A stretch of DNA of 64,000 bases. It comes from Deltaproteobacteria bacterium. GTDB lineage: Bacteria > Desulfobacterota > Desulfomonilia > UBA1062. The stretch spans positions 78,255 to 142,254 of the forward strand of contig JAHDRW010000014.1 in assembly GCA_018433085.1 (NCBI GenBank), given 5' to 3'. Below the pieces are notes generated by a model. The model was not told the origin of the DNA and did not search any database. It worked only from the letters and a program-made list of their open reading frames with translations. This document shows positions 1 to 8,118 of this stretch, piece by piece (within the stretch, counting starts at the first letter, position 1; every line of letters begins with the position of its first letter). A program made the position numbers and the translations under genes.

Positions 1-691
1 GCTTCAGGGCCTCGTCGAGGTCGTGGCTGATGAAGATGATGGTCTTGTGCATCTTTTCCTGCAGCTTGAGCAGCTCGTCCTGCATGTCGCGCCGGATGAG
101 CGGGTCCAGTGCGCTGAAGGCCTCGTCCATGAGCATGATGTCCGGGTCGAGCGCCAGCGCCCGGGCCAGGCCCACGCGCTGCTGCATGCCGCCGCTGAGC
201 TGGGCCGGGTAGGAGTCCTCCCACCCTTTGAGCCCAACCTGCTCGAGAGCGATCATGGCCCGCTCGCTGCGCTCGGCGGCCGGCACCTTCTGCACCTCGA
301 GCCCGTACTCGACGTTTCTGATAACGCTCCGCCGGGGGAAGAGGGCGAAGTGCTGGAAGACCATGCCGAAGCGCTTCTGGCGGAGCTGCCGCAGCTCTTC
401 CCTGTTCAGCGAGGTGATGTCGGCCCCTTCCAGAAGGATCTTGCCTTCGGTGGGCTCGATGAGCCGGTTGAGGCATCGCACCAGGGTGGACTTTCCGCTG
501 CCGGAAAGTCCCATGATGACCAGGATCTCTCCCTCGTCCACATGGAACGACACATCAGCGATCCCCACGCCCTGCCCGGTCTTTTCCAGGATCTGATCCT
601 TGGTGTATCCCTGCTTCAGCAGCTTGACACCCTTGTGGGGATGATTTCCAAAAATCTTGTAGAGATTCTGCACAACGATTTTGTGGTCCAC
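1..691 (-). CDS. proV: Glycine betaine/proline ABC transporter ATP-binding protein (partial, 3' end outside window)
   Basis: This is the ATPase subunit of an osmoprotectant (glycine betaine/proline) importer; it would power an inner-membrane permease expected beyond the left edge. About 230 residues are visible. The N-terminal LYKIFG segment followed by a KQG...ILEKTG insert is typical of ProV/OpuAA. Next come Walker A GLSGSGKS (about residue 50), the Q-loop FQHFALFP, signature LSGGMQQR, Walker [14 protein letters not shown] and the H-loop SHDLDEALK at the window edge. The C-terminal CBS region is cut off. The chosen start is GTG at 691, preceded by AAAGG. A MarR gene lies 130 bp upstream on the same strand, and a bulged hairpin (785-818) sits between them. 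The family call is firm; substrate is inferred from family. Confidence 0.93.
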   Translation of the reverse strand, partial: MDHKIVVQNLYKIFGNHPHKGVKLLKQGYTKDQILEKTGQGVGIADVSFHVDEGEILVIMGLSGSGKSTLVRCLNRLIEPTEGKILLEGADITSLNREELRQLRQKRFGMVFQHFALFPRRSVIRNVEYGLEVQKVPAAERSERAMIALEQVGLKGWEDSYPAQLSGGMQQRVGLARALALDPDIMLMDEAFSALDPLIRRDMQDELLKLQEKMHKTIIFISHDLDEALK

Positions 692-821
692 TGTCTGCCT
701 TTCTTTGGTGGTGCTCGTCACGGCATACGCGGCAACGCCGCATCTGCCCGGTGAGGTTTCCAAGACCCGGATGCCCTTTTTGTCCCTCGCAAGGCAATGA
801 AACGTCCTTGCCTCGAGGGGC

Positions 822-1409
822 TTACCTGACGGGGCTGTCCGAGTGTTGGTTTTCTTCCATCATATCCACGATCCGCTCCAGAGACAGGGCTATGGACACC
901 TGCTCCAGCTCGGGAAACTCCGAGATAGTCTGTACCAACCTGTTCTGGAGGGGCAGTGGCATATTTCTGGAAAGCATGACGCCCGCATCGGTTGCGGAAA
1001 CCAGCACTTTCCTGCGGTCGGGGTCCGTCCTCTTGCGCTCCACGAGATTTTTCGCCTCCAGCCTGTCGATAATGCCGTTGACCGTGCTCATGCTGAGGCT
1101 GACCAGCTTTCCCAGCGCAGAGAGCGTCATGGGACCGTCGTGGACGATGGTGTGGAGGCAGATGAGTTGCGGGAGGGTGATATGATAATCTACGGAGAGC
1201 TTTCTGGAGTAGGTGTCGACTGAATGCATGATCCGTCTGAGGGCCATGAGTATCCTCATGTGGCAGTGGCCCGCCGGGTGCTCGTGGGAAGGGGTGCGGC
1301 CCGGATCTTCCTTCTGAGGATGCCCCGCGGCGCCGGGGATCTGCTCCGGATCGCGGTCCCTGCTCTGGTTATTGATGTCCTTTTCCCGGGTAGAGGTGTC
1401 GCTGCTCAT
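822..1409 (-). CDS. MarR family transcriptional regulator
   Basis: This 195-residue winged-helix regulator has an unusual hydrophilic N-terminal extension of about 48 residues before the MarR fold. The core runs from about residue 50: a dimerisation helix, the recognition region [21 protein letters not shown] (helix-turn-helix, about 95-115) and the wing [13 protein letters not shown] (about 125-137). It lies directly upstream of, and in the same direction as, the ProV-type ATPase gene, so a role in compatible-solute uptake (compare EctR/CosR-type MarR proteins) is a reasonable inference. Tandem palindromes 57-86 bp upstream of its ATG are good candidates for its own operator. An internal ATG at 1259 would remove the extension, but it has no better ribosome site. 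Confidence 0.85.
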   Translation of the reverse strand: MSSDTSTREKDINNQSRDRDPEQIPGAAGHPQKEDPGRTPSHEHPAGHCHMRILMALRRIMHSVDTYSRKLSVDYHITLPQLICLHTIVHDGPMTLSALGKLVSLSMSTVNGIIDRLEAKNLVERKRTDPDRRKVLVSATDAGVMLSRNMPLPLQNRLVQTISEFPELEQVSIALSLERIVDMMEENQHSDSPVR

Positions 1410-1433
1410 GCCTTAGTCTCGTTCTTTCGCTCA

Positions 1434-1495
1434 ATAGTAATGACGGGTATATTCCTGACCAAATGATTCTTATAGGAATGTTTCTTATACGAAAC
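1434..1495 (-). promoter_or_regulatory. MarR gene promoter with tandem palindromic operator candidates
   Basis: Read on the minus strand, TTGGTC (1462-1457) and TACTAT (1439-1434) are spaced by 17 bp. Just upstream of the -35 lie two consecutive imperfect palindromes, ATTCTTATAGGAAT (1466-1479) and GTTTCTTATACGAAAC (1480-1495). They share the core TTCTTATANGAA with a 15 bp period. Twofold-symmetric sites of this size are typical for MarR dimers. The position upstream of -35 could mean activation or repression. Confidence 0.5.
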
Positions 1496-1554
1496 ATATC
1501 TGCTGTCAAGAGAAAACCGGAACTTCCGTTTCCCACCTCCCCCCGCTACGGGCG

Positions 1555-2688
1555 CTAAAGCTGCGATGCGATGACCATTTTCTGCACGTTGGCGGTACCG
1601 TCGATGGATTTCATGAGCTGTGCGTCCTGGTGGATGCGGACGATTTCACGGGCATCCGCCGATGCCCCGGCGGCGCGGTATCCCAGGATCTCTACGCCAA
1701 AGGATGCGATGTCCAGCAGGGTGTCTGCTGCATGGAGCTTCGCCATGGAGGCCTCCAGCGAAAAGGTCCGGTTGTCGTCGATGCGGGAGAGGGCGTCAAA
1801 GGTCAGGAGGCGGGAGGCCTGAAGCCGGGTGGCGAGTTCTGCCAGGGGCAGTGAGATCCCCTGGAAGGAAAAGAGGGGTTTGCCGAACTGAACCCGGTTC
1901 TTCGCGTGGTCCAGCACCAGATCGAAGGCCTTCCTGGCAGACCCTGTGCAGCTTGCCGCAACCAGGGGCCGTCCCTTGTCCAGGGTTTCCATGAGGAGGA
2001 AGTACCCGCTGTCGTCTTCCCCCAGGAGTGAGTCGCGGGGCACCTGTACGTGGTCGAACACCACGTCGCCCATGACGCTTCCGGCGAACCCGGGCGTCTC
2101 GCAGGGCTTGCCGATCCGAACGCCCGGAAGGGCGGCATTCACGAGGAAGGCATTGAGCCCGGCACGTCCTTTTCTGCCGGGTCCTGAGGCAAAGACGATG
2201 AGAAAAGAGGCGATGGCATGATTGATCACGATGCTCTTTTCTCCGGTAATGGTGAAACCATCGGAAGAGCGCTCCGCCCGCGTGGATACGGAGGCGATGT
2301 CGGAGCCCGCGCCTTCCTCGGTGAGACAGAACCCCTCCGCCATCCCCTTCGATGCGATTGCAGCGAGCTGTTGTTCCCCGCGCTCGCCCTGGCAGCCGAT
2401 CCTGATCATCTCGATACAGTGGGCCGTGGTGATCGGGCCGTGAAGCGTGGCCGGAAGGTGATAGCTCAAGGCCTCGTATACCAGGCCCGTGCTCACGTAA
2501 TCGAGCCCCCTGCCACCGAGCTCCCTGGGAATGAGCAGGGCGTGGTAGCCGCCCCGGGCATACGCACGGTACAGCCGCGCGGCAACGGCGGAGCGGTCAT
2601 CCCCGGAATCGAGGATCCCCGCGTGTTCGCAGGCGAACCGCCGGGCATCCTCCACCAGGGCCTGTTGTCTTTCACTTAATGGGTGCAT
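1555..2688 (-). CDS. Acyl-CoA dehydrogenase family protein
   Basis: This 377-residue flavoprotein would oxidise an acyl-CoA to the 2,3-enoyl-CoA and pass electrons to ETF. The N-terminal helical domain, the middle beta domain (FCLTEEGAGSDIAS, about 118-131; ITGEKSIVINHA, about 146-157) and the C-terminal four-helix domain (RVQFGKPLFSFQGI, about 265) are all present. At the position where MCAD-type enzymes have the catalytic Glu (EGT), this protein has SIDGTANVQK, so Asp replaces Glu; helix G has DKGRP and so offers no Glu of the IVD/LCAD type. The start at 2688 is supported by GGAGG. The gene overlaps the XRE regulator gene upstream by 17 bp, so the two are probably co-transcribed. Substrate unknown. 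Confidence 0.88.
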   Translation of the reverse strand: MHPLSERQQALVEDARRFACEHAGILDSGDDRSAVAARLYRAYARGGYHALLIPRELGGRGLDYVSTGLVYEALSYHLPATLHGPITTAHCIEMIRIGCQGERGEQQLAAIASKGMAEGFCLTEEGAGSDIASVSTRAERSSDGFTITGEKSIVINHAIASFLIVFASGPGRKGRAGLNAFLVNAALPGVRIGKPCETPGFAGSVMGDVVFDHVQVPRDSLLGEDDSGYFLLMETLDKGRPLVAASCTGSARKAFDLVLDHAKNRVQFGKPLFSFQGISLPLAELATRLQASRLLTFDALSRIDDNRTFSLEASMAKLHAADTLLDIASFGVEILGYRAAGASADAREIVRIHQDAQLMKSIDGTANVQKMVIASQL

Positions 2689-3031
2689 GATTCTGCCTCC
2701 ACTTCAGAAAATCGAGGAACTCCTCCAGGAGGCGGATCTCATGAGGCCCGAGCCGGGATATTTTCTCGAAGACGATGTTCAGCGCTCCTTCACCGCCTTC
2801 GGGGACCGGTGCGGGTGACTGCCCGTTCGCCTCCTGGATGAAGAAATCGAGCCGTTTGCCCAGAACGGATGCGATCTGCTCGATCTGGTGGAAATAGAGC
2901 CTGCGCTTGCCGAGCTCGTAGTTTGACAGCGCGGCCTGGGTAATGCCCAGGGTGTGGGCCAGGTCCACCTGGGTCAGGCCCCGCTCCTCCCGGGCCATCT
3001 GGATTTTTTTGCCAATCTCCTTAAAACCCAT
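2672..3031 (-). CDS. XRE family helix-turn-helix transcriptional regulator
   Basis: This is a small DNA-binding protein of about 119 residues from the preferred start. The Cro/CI-type helix-turn-helix starts at GFKEIGKKIQMAREERGLT and continues through TLGITQAALSNYELGKR; the rest is a short acidic and helical tail. I chose ATG at 3031 because the domain begins there and AGGGGCG lies upstream. A longer reading from 3118 would start inside the TATAACA repeat and lacks a ribosome site. It lies between two acyl-CoA dehydrogenase genes, overlapping one and divergent from the other, which suggests local control of both. The effector is unknown. Confidence 0.82.
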   Translation of the reverse strand: MGFKEIGKKIQMAREERGLTQVDLAHTLGITQAALSNYELGKRRLYFHQIEQIASVLGKRLDFFIQEANGQSPAPVPEGGEGALNIVFEKISRLGPHEIRLLEEFLDFLKWRQNHAPIK

Positions 3032-3108
3032 CGACGGTACGCCCCTGAAGATTTCATCCCATCTTCCCCCGAGTTGGAGGATAAATGCAAGTGTTTTGTC
3101 ATTTCGCT

Positions 3109-3155
3109 TGACAGACATATAACATAAAACGATAATAATAAAACAAACTGTTATA
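3109..3155 (+). promoter_or_regulatory. Promoter with flanking inverted repeat (XRE operator candidate)
   Basis: TTGACA (3109-3114) and GATAAT (3131-3136), spaced by 16 bp, precede the acyl-CoA dehydrogenase gene starting at 3169. A perfect inverted repeat TATAACA (3118-3124) / TGTTATA (3149-3155) brackets the -10 element, so a bound repressor would block transcription. The adjacent XRE gene is the obvious candidate. AAGGAGGG follows at 3156-3163. Confidence 0.55.
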
Positions 3156-3168
3156 AAGGAGGGACGCC

Positions 3169-4416
3169 ATGTTCGATTTCATGATGACCGACGAGCAGAA
3201 AAGGCTCAGGGACGAGGCGCGGGACTTCACCAGGTGGGTGCCCAGAGAACTCATCCTGGATATGGATGCCGAGAAGGTCCAGTTCCCCCGGGAATACCTT
3301 CAGGAGGCGGGCAGAAGGAATCTTCTGGGCATACGGCTTCCCCGGGAGTACGGCGGCAGAGGGCTCACCTGGGTGGACGACGCCATCGTGGCCGAGGAGA
3401 TCGGAGTGGCCAGCTACTCGCTCGCCTGCCTGTGGGGGGTGGGCGCGGACATCGTGTGCGAGGCGGTTATCGAGTTCGGGTGTGAAGAGCTCAAGCAGCA
3501 GGTGGTCGTTCCCCTGCTGAAAGGGGAGACCTTCGCGGCAGAGGGACTGACCGAGCCGCGCGGGGGCTCCGACTTTTTCGGCGCCACCACGGTGGCGAAA
3601 AAAGACGGGGACGACTGGGTCATCACCGGCCAGAAGCGATTTATCGTGGGGGCCGAGGGAGCGGACTGGTTTCTCGTCTATGCGGTGACCGACGCGTCGG
3701 CTCCGCCCCACAAGCGCATGACCGCCTTCATAGTGCCCAGGACCGAAGGGGTGGAGACCAGATACATCTACGGTCTCATGGGGGTCAGGGGCGGCGGTGC
3801 GGGCCGGCTCATCCTGAAGGATGTCCGGGTGCCCGAGCGCTATGCCCTCAACGGTATCAACGGGGGTTTCGAGGTGTTCAAACGCATGATGATCCCCGAG
3901 CGCCTCGGGACCGCAGCCATGACCATCGGGTCGGTGCGCCCGGCCGTGGAGATCGCCACCCGCTACACCGCGAAGCGCAAGGCCTTCGGGTTTCCCATCC
4001 AGATGTTCCAGGCCGTGGGGTTCAAGGTGGCCGACTGCGCCATGCTGCTGGACTCCGCCCGGTCCATGGTGTACACCACCTGCCTGGCAGTCGATTCCGG
4101 CAGCGTGCATCCGGGCAGGGTCAGGCGAATGGTCTCCCAGAGCAAGAAATATGTGACCGAGGCCGCGTGGGAGATCGCCAATAAGTGCATGCAGGTGGTG
4201 GGCGGCATCGGGTACACCAATGTCTATCCCCTGGAGCGGATCGTCCGGGATATCCGGCTCTCCATGATCTGGGTCGGCTCCAACGAGATCATGCAGCTCA
4301 TCATCCAGAACGAGTGGTACAAGGAGTACTTCAAGACCCTCTCGAAAGAGGACGTGCGGGACGTGGAGAGCGATGCGCTCAACGCGCACGAGGACGAGGA
4401 AAAGGTCTACGAATAA
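3169..4416 (+). CDS. Acyl-CoA dehydrogenase family protein
   Basis: This 415-residue acyl-CoA dehydrogenase has the usual three domains: LPREYGGRGLTWVDD (about 57-71), the flavin region GLTEPRGGSDFFGAT and VITGQKRFIVG, and the C-terminal TAKRKAFGFPIQMFQ and MQVVGGIGYTNVYPLER. The MCAD-type catalytic Glu position is replaced (IWVGSNEIM). Helix G carries MIPERLGTA, which places a Glu where isovaleryl-CoA and long-chain enzymes keep theirs, so activity is expected. A charged tail of about 30 residues (EDEEKVYE at the end) extends past the family core. A strong AAGGAGGG precedes the ATG. The gene is divergent from the XRE regulator and is probably monocistronic. Substrate is not predictable from sequence. 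Confidence 0.9.
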   Translation: MFDFMMTDEQKRLRDEARDFTRWVPRELILDMDAEKVQFPREYLQEAGRRNLLGIRLPREYGGRGLTWVDDAIVAEEIGVASYSLACLWGVGADIVCEAVIEFGCEELKQQVVVPLLKGETFAAEGLTEPRGGSDFFGATTVAKKDGDDWVITGQKRFIVGAEGADWFLVYAVTDASAPPHKRMTAFIVPRTEGVETRYIYGLMGVRGGGAGRLILKDVRVPERYALNGINGGFEVFKRMMIPERLGTAAMTIGSVRPAVEIATRYTAKRKAFGFPIQMFQAVGFKVADCAMLLDSARSMVYTTCLAVDSGSVHPGRVRRMVSQSKKYVTEAAWEIANKCMQVVGGIGYTNVYPLERIVRDIRLSMIWVGSNEIMQLIIQNEWYKEYFKTLSKEDVRDVESDALNAHEDEEKVYE

Positions 4417-4442
4417 ATAGCAGGTTGCAGGCCGGGCAAGAA

Positions 4443-4466
4443 CGTCCCCTTCGGCGGAGGGGGACG
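4443..4466 (+). terminator. Possible terminator hairpin between convergent genes
   Basis: CGTCCCC (4443-4449) pairs with GGGGACG (4460-4466). It lies in the convergent gap between the acyl-CoA dehydrogenase gene and the Lrp-type sensor gene. There is no clear T-run, so intrinsic termination is uncertain. Confidence 0.35.
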
Positions 4467-4566
4467 CCTGTTTCCCAAAGGAAGGCACCCGTGTCTTCTC
4501 TGGGAGGGGCGGCGGAGGGCCGGGAAGACCCCTGCGAGGAATCCGGGCAGCCGCGCCTTTTTAAGG

Positions 4567-4848
4567 TTACTCCCCGAAACCGATGGCGAACATGCCTTCG
4601 AGGTCATGGCGCGAGTATGCCCTAAAGGCGAGCATGGTCTCGGTGTCCTGTATGCCCTCGAGCTTCAACATACGGCCGGTAACCAGCTCCGCGAGGTCAT
4701 CGTTGCTGCCGACCCTGGCGATCGCCACCATGTCGTACCTGCCGCTGACCGAAAAAACCTCGGATATACCCTCCATGTCCGCCAGGGCCTCGGCGATATC
4801 ACCGATGCGATCGCGGGCGACCTTCAAAAGAATCACTGCGGTTACCAT
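4567..4848 (-). CDS. Stand-alone Lrp/AsnC ligand-binding (RAM/ACT-like) domain protein
   Basis: This 93-residue protein consists only of the C-terminal effector domain of Lrp/AsnC regulators, with no DNA-binding helix-turn-helix. The beta-alpha-beta fold is visible as AVILLKVA, IAEALADMEGISEVFSVSGRYDMVAIAR and ITDTET-like IQDTETMLAFRAYSRHD. Such RAM proteins form multimers that bind amino acids. AAGGAGGATCC precedes the ATG. It follows the LeuB-like gene by 19 bp on the same strand, so the two probably form an operon, and sensing of an amino or keto acid is a plausible role. Confidence 0.85.
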   Translation of the reverse strand: MVTAVILLKVARDRIGDIAEALADMEGISEVFSVSGRYDMVAIARVGSNDDLAELVTGRMLKLEGIQDTETMLAFRAYSRHDLEGMFAIGFGE

Positions 4849-4867
4849 GGATCCTCCTTCTCAAACG

Positions 4868-5968
4868 CTATGAACGCGTCTGGATATGCTCGACCACCAG
4901 GTCACCGAAGGCCGTTGTGGAAATCGTCTTCTGCTGCGTCTGAGCGTCCTGGACCAGGTCCTGGGTAACGTAGCCCTGCTCGAACACCGCAAAGAGCGCC
5001 TGCCAGATTTCCTCCGCCTCGCCGGGGAGGTGCAGGCACCGGTCGAACATCAGCGCGATGCTGCCGATCATGGAATAGGGGTTGGCGATGTTCTTTCCGG
5101 CGATATCGGGCGCAGACCCATGGGCGGCCTCCACATAGCTCTTTTCCGGGCCGATGCAGGCAGAGGGCATGAGGCCGAGCGATCCGATCACGCCTCCGGC
5201 ATGATCGGTGAGGATGTCGCCCTGCATGTTTTCCAGCAGCATGACCCCGTTGAGCCGGGCCGGGTTCCTCACCAGCTGGTAGGCCGCATTGTCCACCAGC
5301 AGCGACTGATAGGGGACCCGGGGATGGGCCAGGGACATATCGTCCACCACCTCTTTCCAGAAACGGGAGGTGGCCAGGATATTGGCCTTGTGAATATTGA
5401 TGAGCCCGCAGGAGCGTTTCTCGGCCTCCTCGAAGGCCACGGCCGCCACACGCCTGATCTGTTCCTGGGAATAGGTGCACTCGTCGGTCGCATACCGCAT
5501 GCCGGTGGCCGATCCTTCGATCTTGGAGCCGAAATAGATGCCGCCCACCAGCTCCCTGACCATCAGGATGTCGATCCCGTCGCCGATGACCTCGGCCCGA
5601 ATGGGCGAGAAGTGGGCGAGTTTTCTTGGCAGCCGGACCGGCCTGAAATTGGCGAAGGTGTCGTAGCGCTTGCGTAATGGGAGGATCGCCCCGGCCTCAG
5701 GCCGATGCTCCGGCGGGATGCGGTTCATCTCCTCCACGGCGAGGCCAACCGGGCCCTTGATGATCACATCCGCATTGTCGCAGACCTCCCGGGTTTTCTC
5801 CGGGAAGGGCGATCCCTCGGTGAAGTACGCCTGCGCACCGAAGGGGGCGTACTCCAGGATGAATCGATGGTCATACTTCCGCTCAACGGCCTGGAGAACC
5901 TTGACGGCCTCTCGGACGATCTCAGGCCCGATGCCGTCTCCTTCGAGGATCGCGAGTGTTTTTTCCAT
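4868..5968 (-). CDS. Isocitrate/isopropylmalate dehydrogenase family protein (LeuB-like)
   Basis: This 366-residue NAD-dependent beta-decarboxylating dehydrogenase carries the family landmarks: LEGDGIGPEIV at the N-terminus, LRKRYDTFANFRPVR (substrate arginines), VRELVGGIYFG, HKANI, VDNAAYQLVRNP, the metal site ENMQGDILTDHAGG, and the cofactor loop AHGSAPDIAGKNIANP. This matches 3-isopropylmalate dehydrogenase best. However, the GGPKW segment common in LeuB is replaced by KGPVGLAVEEMN, so it may be a paralogue acting on another 2-alkylmalate, homoisocitrate or tartrate. No leuCD genes are nearby. AAGGTG precedes the ATG. A RAM-domain gene follows in the same unit. Confidence 0.75.
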   Translation of the reverse strand: MEKTLAILEGDGIGPEIVREAVKVLQAVERKYDHRFILEYAPFGAQAYFTEGSPFPEKTREVCDNADVIIKGPVGLAVEEMNRIPPEHRPEAGAILPLRKRYDTFANFRPVRLPRKLAHFSPIRAEVIGDGIDILMVRELVGGIYFGSKIEGSATGMRYATDECTYSQEQIRRVAAVAFEEAEKRSCGLINIHKANILATSRFWKEVVDDMSLAHPRVPYQSLLVDNAAYQLVRNPARLNGVMLLENMQGDILTDHAGGVIGSLGLMPSACIGPEKSYVEAAHGSAPDIAGKNIANPYSMIGSIALMFDRCLHLPGEAEEIWQALFAVFEQGYVTQDLVQDAQTQQKTISTTAFGDLVVEHIQTRS

Positions 5969-6404
5969 GGTGTCACCTTACGTCTTTTACTTGCACAGCC
6001 AAACAGCAGATGAGTGCATTCGAGGTTTTATGGCCCATTTTTCTTTTCCGGGCAAGGGCTTTCTCTTTTCAACCGGGCCGGTCACTATTCCCGGAAAGGG
6101 TAACGACCGGAGCGCGGCCGGGTTCCTGAGACCCGCAACACAACGCCCGGGGAGGTGCGCCGGAAGGGGCATGGTCCCTGTGGCGCCCGCCGGGGGCATG
6201 TGAATGTCCGGGGTATTGTGAAAGAAATGTAAAATGAAGACTCGGTGTTACCGGTTGAATTGCCAGGAGGGAAGAAGATTCGGTATACTTGTTATCAAGG
6301 ATGAACCTGACTGCCCGGGGAAGGGCTTTTTTTAAAAAGCGTCCGCAGAACAGGGTCGATTCGCGAGAGAACACCGCAGGCCGCGGCGCATAAGGGGTAC
6401 GAGC
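5969..6404. other. Intergenic region, no gene seen
   Basis: About 436 bp between divergent genes. I see no coding potential here apart from a promoter (6260-6289) serving the acyltransferase gene. The part near 5969-6250 shows no recognisable element. Confidence 0.6.
6260..6289 (+). promoter_or_regulatory. Sigma70-type promoter upstream of acyltransferase
   Basis: TTGCCA (6260-6265) and TATACT (6284-6289) with an 18 bp spacer. The predicted transcript would start near 6296, giving a leader of about 110 nt before the ATG at 6405. Confidence 0.5.
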
Positions 6405-7295
6405 ATGCACCATGCATCCACCATGAACGGGATTACCGCAATCGTGCTCATGTTCGTCAACACGCTTTTCTGGGCGGTTCCGGTCCATGTCCTTGCCCTT
6501 GCCAAGCTTCTGGTGCCCGGCGAGCGCTGGCAGCGGAGGTGGGCCAGGGCGCTGATGGGGACGGTGAACTGCTGGATATGGGGCATCCTCGCTGCCTTGA
6601 AGCTCACCCAGAAAACCCGGTATCGAATCCAGGGCATCGAGGGTCTGAGCACCTCCCAATGGTATTTCATCAACTGCAACCATCAGTCATGGTCCGATGT
6701 GCTGGTGCTGCTGGTTGCCCTCCACGGGCACGTTCCGTTCTTCAAGTTTTTCCTGAAAAAGGAGCTTTTCTGGATCCCCCTGCTGGGCACGGCCTGGTGG
6801 GCCCTGGATTACCCCTTCATGAAAAGGTACTCCAGGGACGCTCTGGAGCGCAATCCCCACCTCAAGGGCAGGGATCTTCAGACCACCCGGGAGGCGTGCG
6901 AAAAGTACCGCCACACCCCGGTTTCCATCCTGAATTTCATCGAGGGGACCCGGTTCACCCCGGAGAAGCACGCGAACCAGCACTCCCCTTACCGTCACCT
7001 TCTGATGCCCAAGTCAGGCGGGTTCGCCTTCGCCCTGGCCGCCATGGACGGCAGGATCACCCACATTCTCGATGTCACCATCGTCTATTCCCCCGGACCC
7101 CCCACGTTCTGGGACTATCTGTGCGGGCGCTTGCCCGCTGTCGACGTGCGGGTGAGAAAGCTCGCCGTGCCGCCCGATATCCTTCAGGGAGACTATCAGG
7201 GCGACCCGGTCTTCAAGGACCGGTTTCAGGCGTGGGTGCGTGATGTCTGGGAGGAAAAGGACCGGCTCATCGAGCGGATCAGAAAGGGTGGCTGA
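6405..7295 (+). CDS. 1-acyl-glycerol-3-phosphate acyltransferase-like protein (YihG type)
   Basis: This 296-residue membrane-bound acyltransferase of the PlsC/LPLAT family would transfer an acyl chain to a lysophosphatidic acid or similar lipid. An N-terminal hydrophobic segment (about 8-35) precedes the catalytic block I NHQSWSD (about 91-97, the HxxxxD dyad), block II around FLKKELFWIPLLG, and block III FIEGTRFTP. Length and the WALDYPFMKRYSR segment match the E. coli YihG subgroup better than PlsC. TAAGGGG lies before the ATG. It faces a lipocalin gene convergently, a pairing consistent with envelope lipid handling. Confidence 0.87.
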   Translation: MHHASTMNGITAIVLMFVNTLFWAVPVHVLALAKLLVPGERWQRRWARALMGTVNCWIWGILAALKLTQKTRYRIQGIEGLSTSQWYFINCNHQSWSDVLVLLVALHGHVPFFKFFLKKELFWIPLLGTAWWALDYPFMKRYSRDALERNPHLKGRDLQTTREACEKYRHTPVSILNFIEGTRFTPEKHANQHSPYRHLLMPKSGGFAFALAAMDGRITHILDVTIVYSPGPPTFWDYLCGRLPAVDVRVRKLAVPPDILQGDYQGDPVFKDRFQAWVRDVWEEKDRLIERIRKGG

Positions 7296-7323
7296 TATCC
7301 CCTCCTGATCTGCCGGAAGGGGG

Positions 7324-7851
7324 TCATTCCCCGGGGGGACCGTGTTCGATGAAGACGAGCTCCCCGGTGTTGAACCCCCTGCTTTTTGCATAACCGACCA
7401 GTTCCTCGATGATGTCCTGGTCCAGGGAAGGCTCCCTGGCGAGGATCCAGAGATAGCTCCGGTCGGAGCCGCAGACCAGGGCATACCGGTAATCTTCGCG
7501 GTCGAGCCCGATGACGTTATATCCGCTGTAGAAAGGCCAGAAAAAGGTCACCTTGAGGCGGCCCACATCTCTGTCACCCACGAAATACCCCCTGCCCCCG
7601 ACCTGTTCCCATGTTTCCTTCCGCCAGTCGTAGCCGCGGTTTATCACATCGATTCCCCCGTCATCGCGGAGACGGTAGAAGGCGGTGACCCTGGTGAGCC
7701 CCTCCTCGAAACGGTTTTCCAGCCTGGCGATCTCGTACCATTTCCCCATGTAGCGCTCCGCGTCGAAATCCTCCACCGCCTCCACCCCGTCGGGGATGCC
7801 GGCACACCCCGGTATCAGGAAGATGAGGAAAACGAGAAACCGTGCACGCAT
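7324..7851 (-). CDS. blc: Bacterial lipocalin (Blc-like lipoprotein)
   Basis: This is an outer-membrane-type lipoprotein of about 175 residues that binds lysophospholipids or fatty acids in related bacteria. A short signal peptide ends in the lipobox IPGC (Cys near residue 16). The lipocalin signature GKWYEIARLENRFE follows, then AFYRLRDDGGIDVINRG, GRLKVTFFWPFYSGYNVIGLD, and YLWILAREPSLD near the C-terminus, all Blc landmarks. I chose ATG at 7851 because GAGGTG lies 8 nt upstream; an upstream TTG at 7869 is less likely. It is convergent with the acyltransferase gene. Confidence 0.9.
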   Translation of the reverse strand: MRARFLVFLIFLIPGCAGIPDGVEAVEDFDAERYMGKWYEIARLENRFEEGLTRVTAFYRLRDDGGIDVINRGYDWRKETWEQVGGRGYFVGDRDVGRLKVTFFWPFYSGYNVIGLDREDYRYALVCGSDRSYLWILAREPSLDQDIIEELVGYAKSRGFNTGELVFIEHGPPGE

Positions 7852-7971
7852 TTTTAGGCACCTCTTCAAGAACGTGTTTAGAAAACGTTCCTTCTATGAA
7901 GAATCGGGCAGCCGGACCTGAAAGGCAAGGGCCGGGTAAGCAGTGATCCGACCGTTCGCGGCGGGGGCGAA

Positions 7972-7999
7972 TTGAAGATCGGATATAATGTGGTATAAT
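7972..7999 (+). promoter_or_regulatory. Sigma70-type promoter upstream of AI-2E family transporter
   Basis: TTGAAG (7972-7977) and TATAAT (7994-7999) with a 16 bp spacer; a second TATAAT lies at 7984-7989. The gene begins at 8119, leaving a leader of about 110 nt. Confidence 0.55.
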
Positions 8000-8118
8000 A
8001 GTTTCACAAAGCCTATGCGGGAGCTGCGTGCCTGATTGTGCGGGCCCGTTGTCCATTCCGGAGCCGCATTTCTCGCATGTAGCGAACAGGGAATTTTCTC
8101 CCGGAGAGCGACGGGGAC

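Noticed and set aside
785..818. Hairpin between the MarR and proV genes as a terminator
   Set aside because: The stem is bulged (CCTCG+CAAGG) and no T-run follows on the minus strand, so it is mentioned only as a structure.
3151..4488. A 445-codon open frame antisense to an acyl-CoA dehydrogenase gene
   Set aside because: Same cause: antisense shadow of a GC-rich gene, no ribosome site, unnatural composition.
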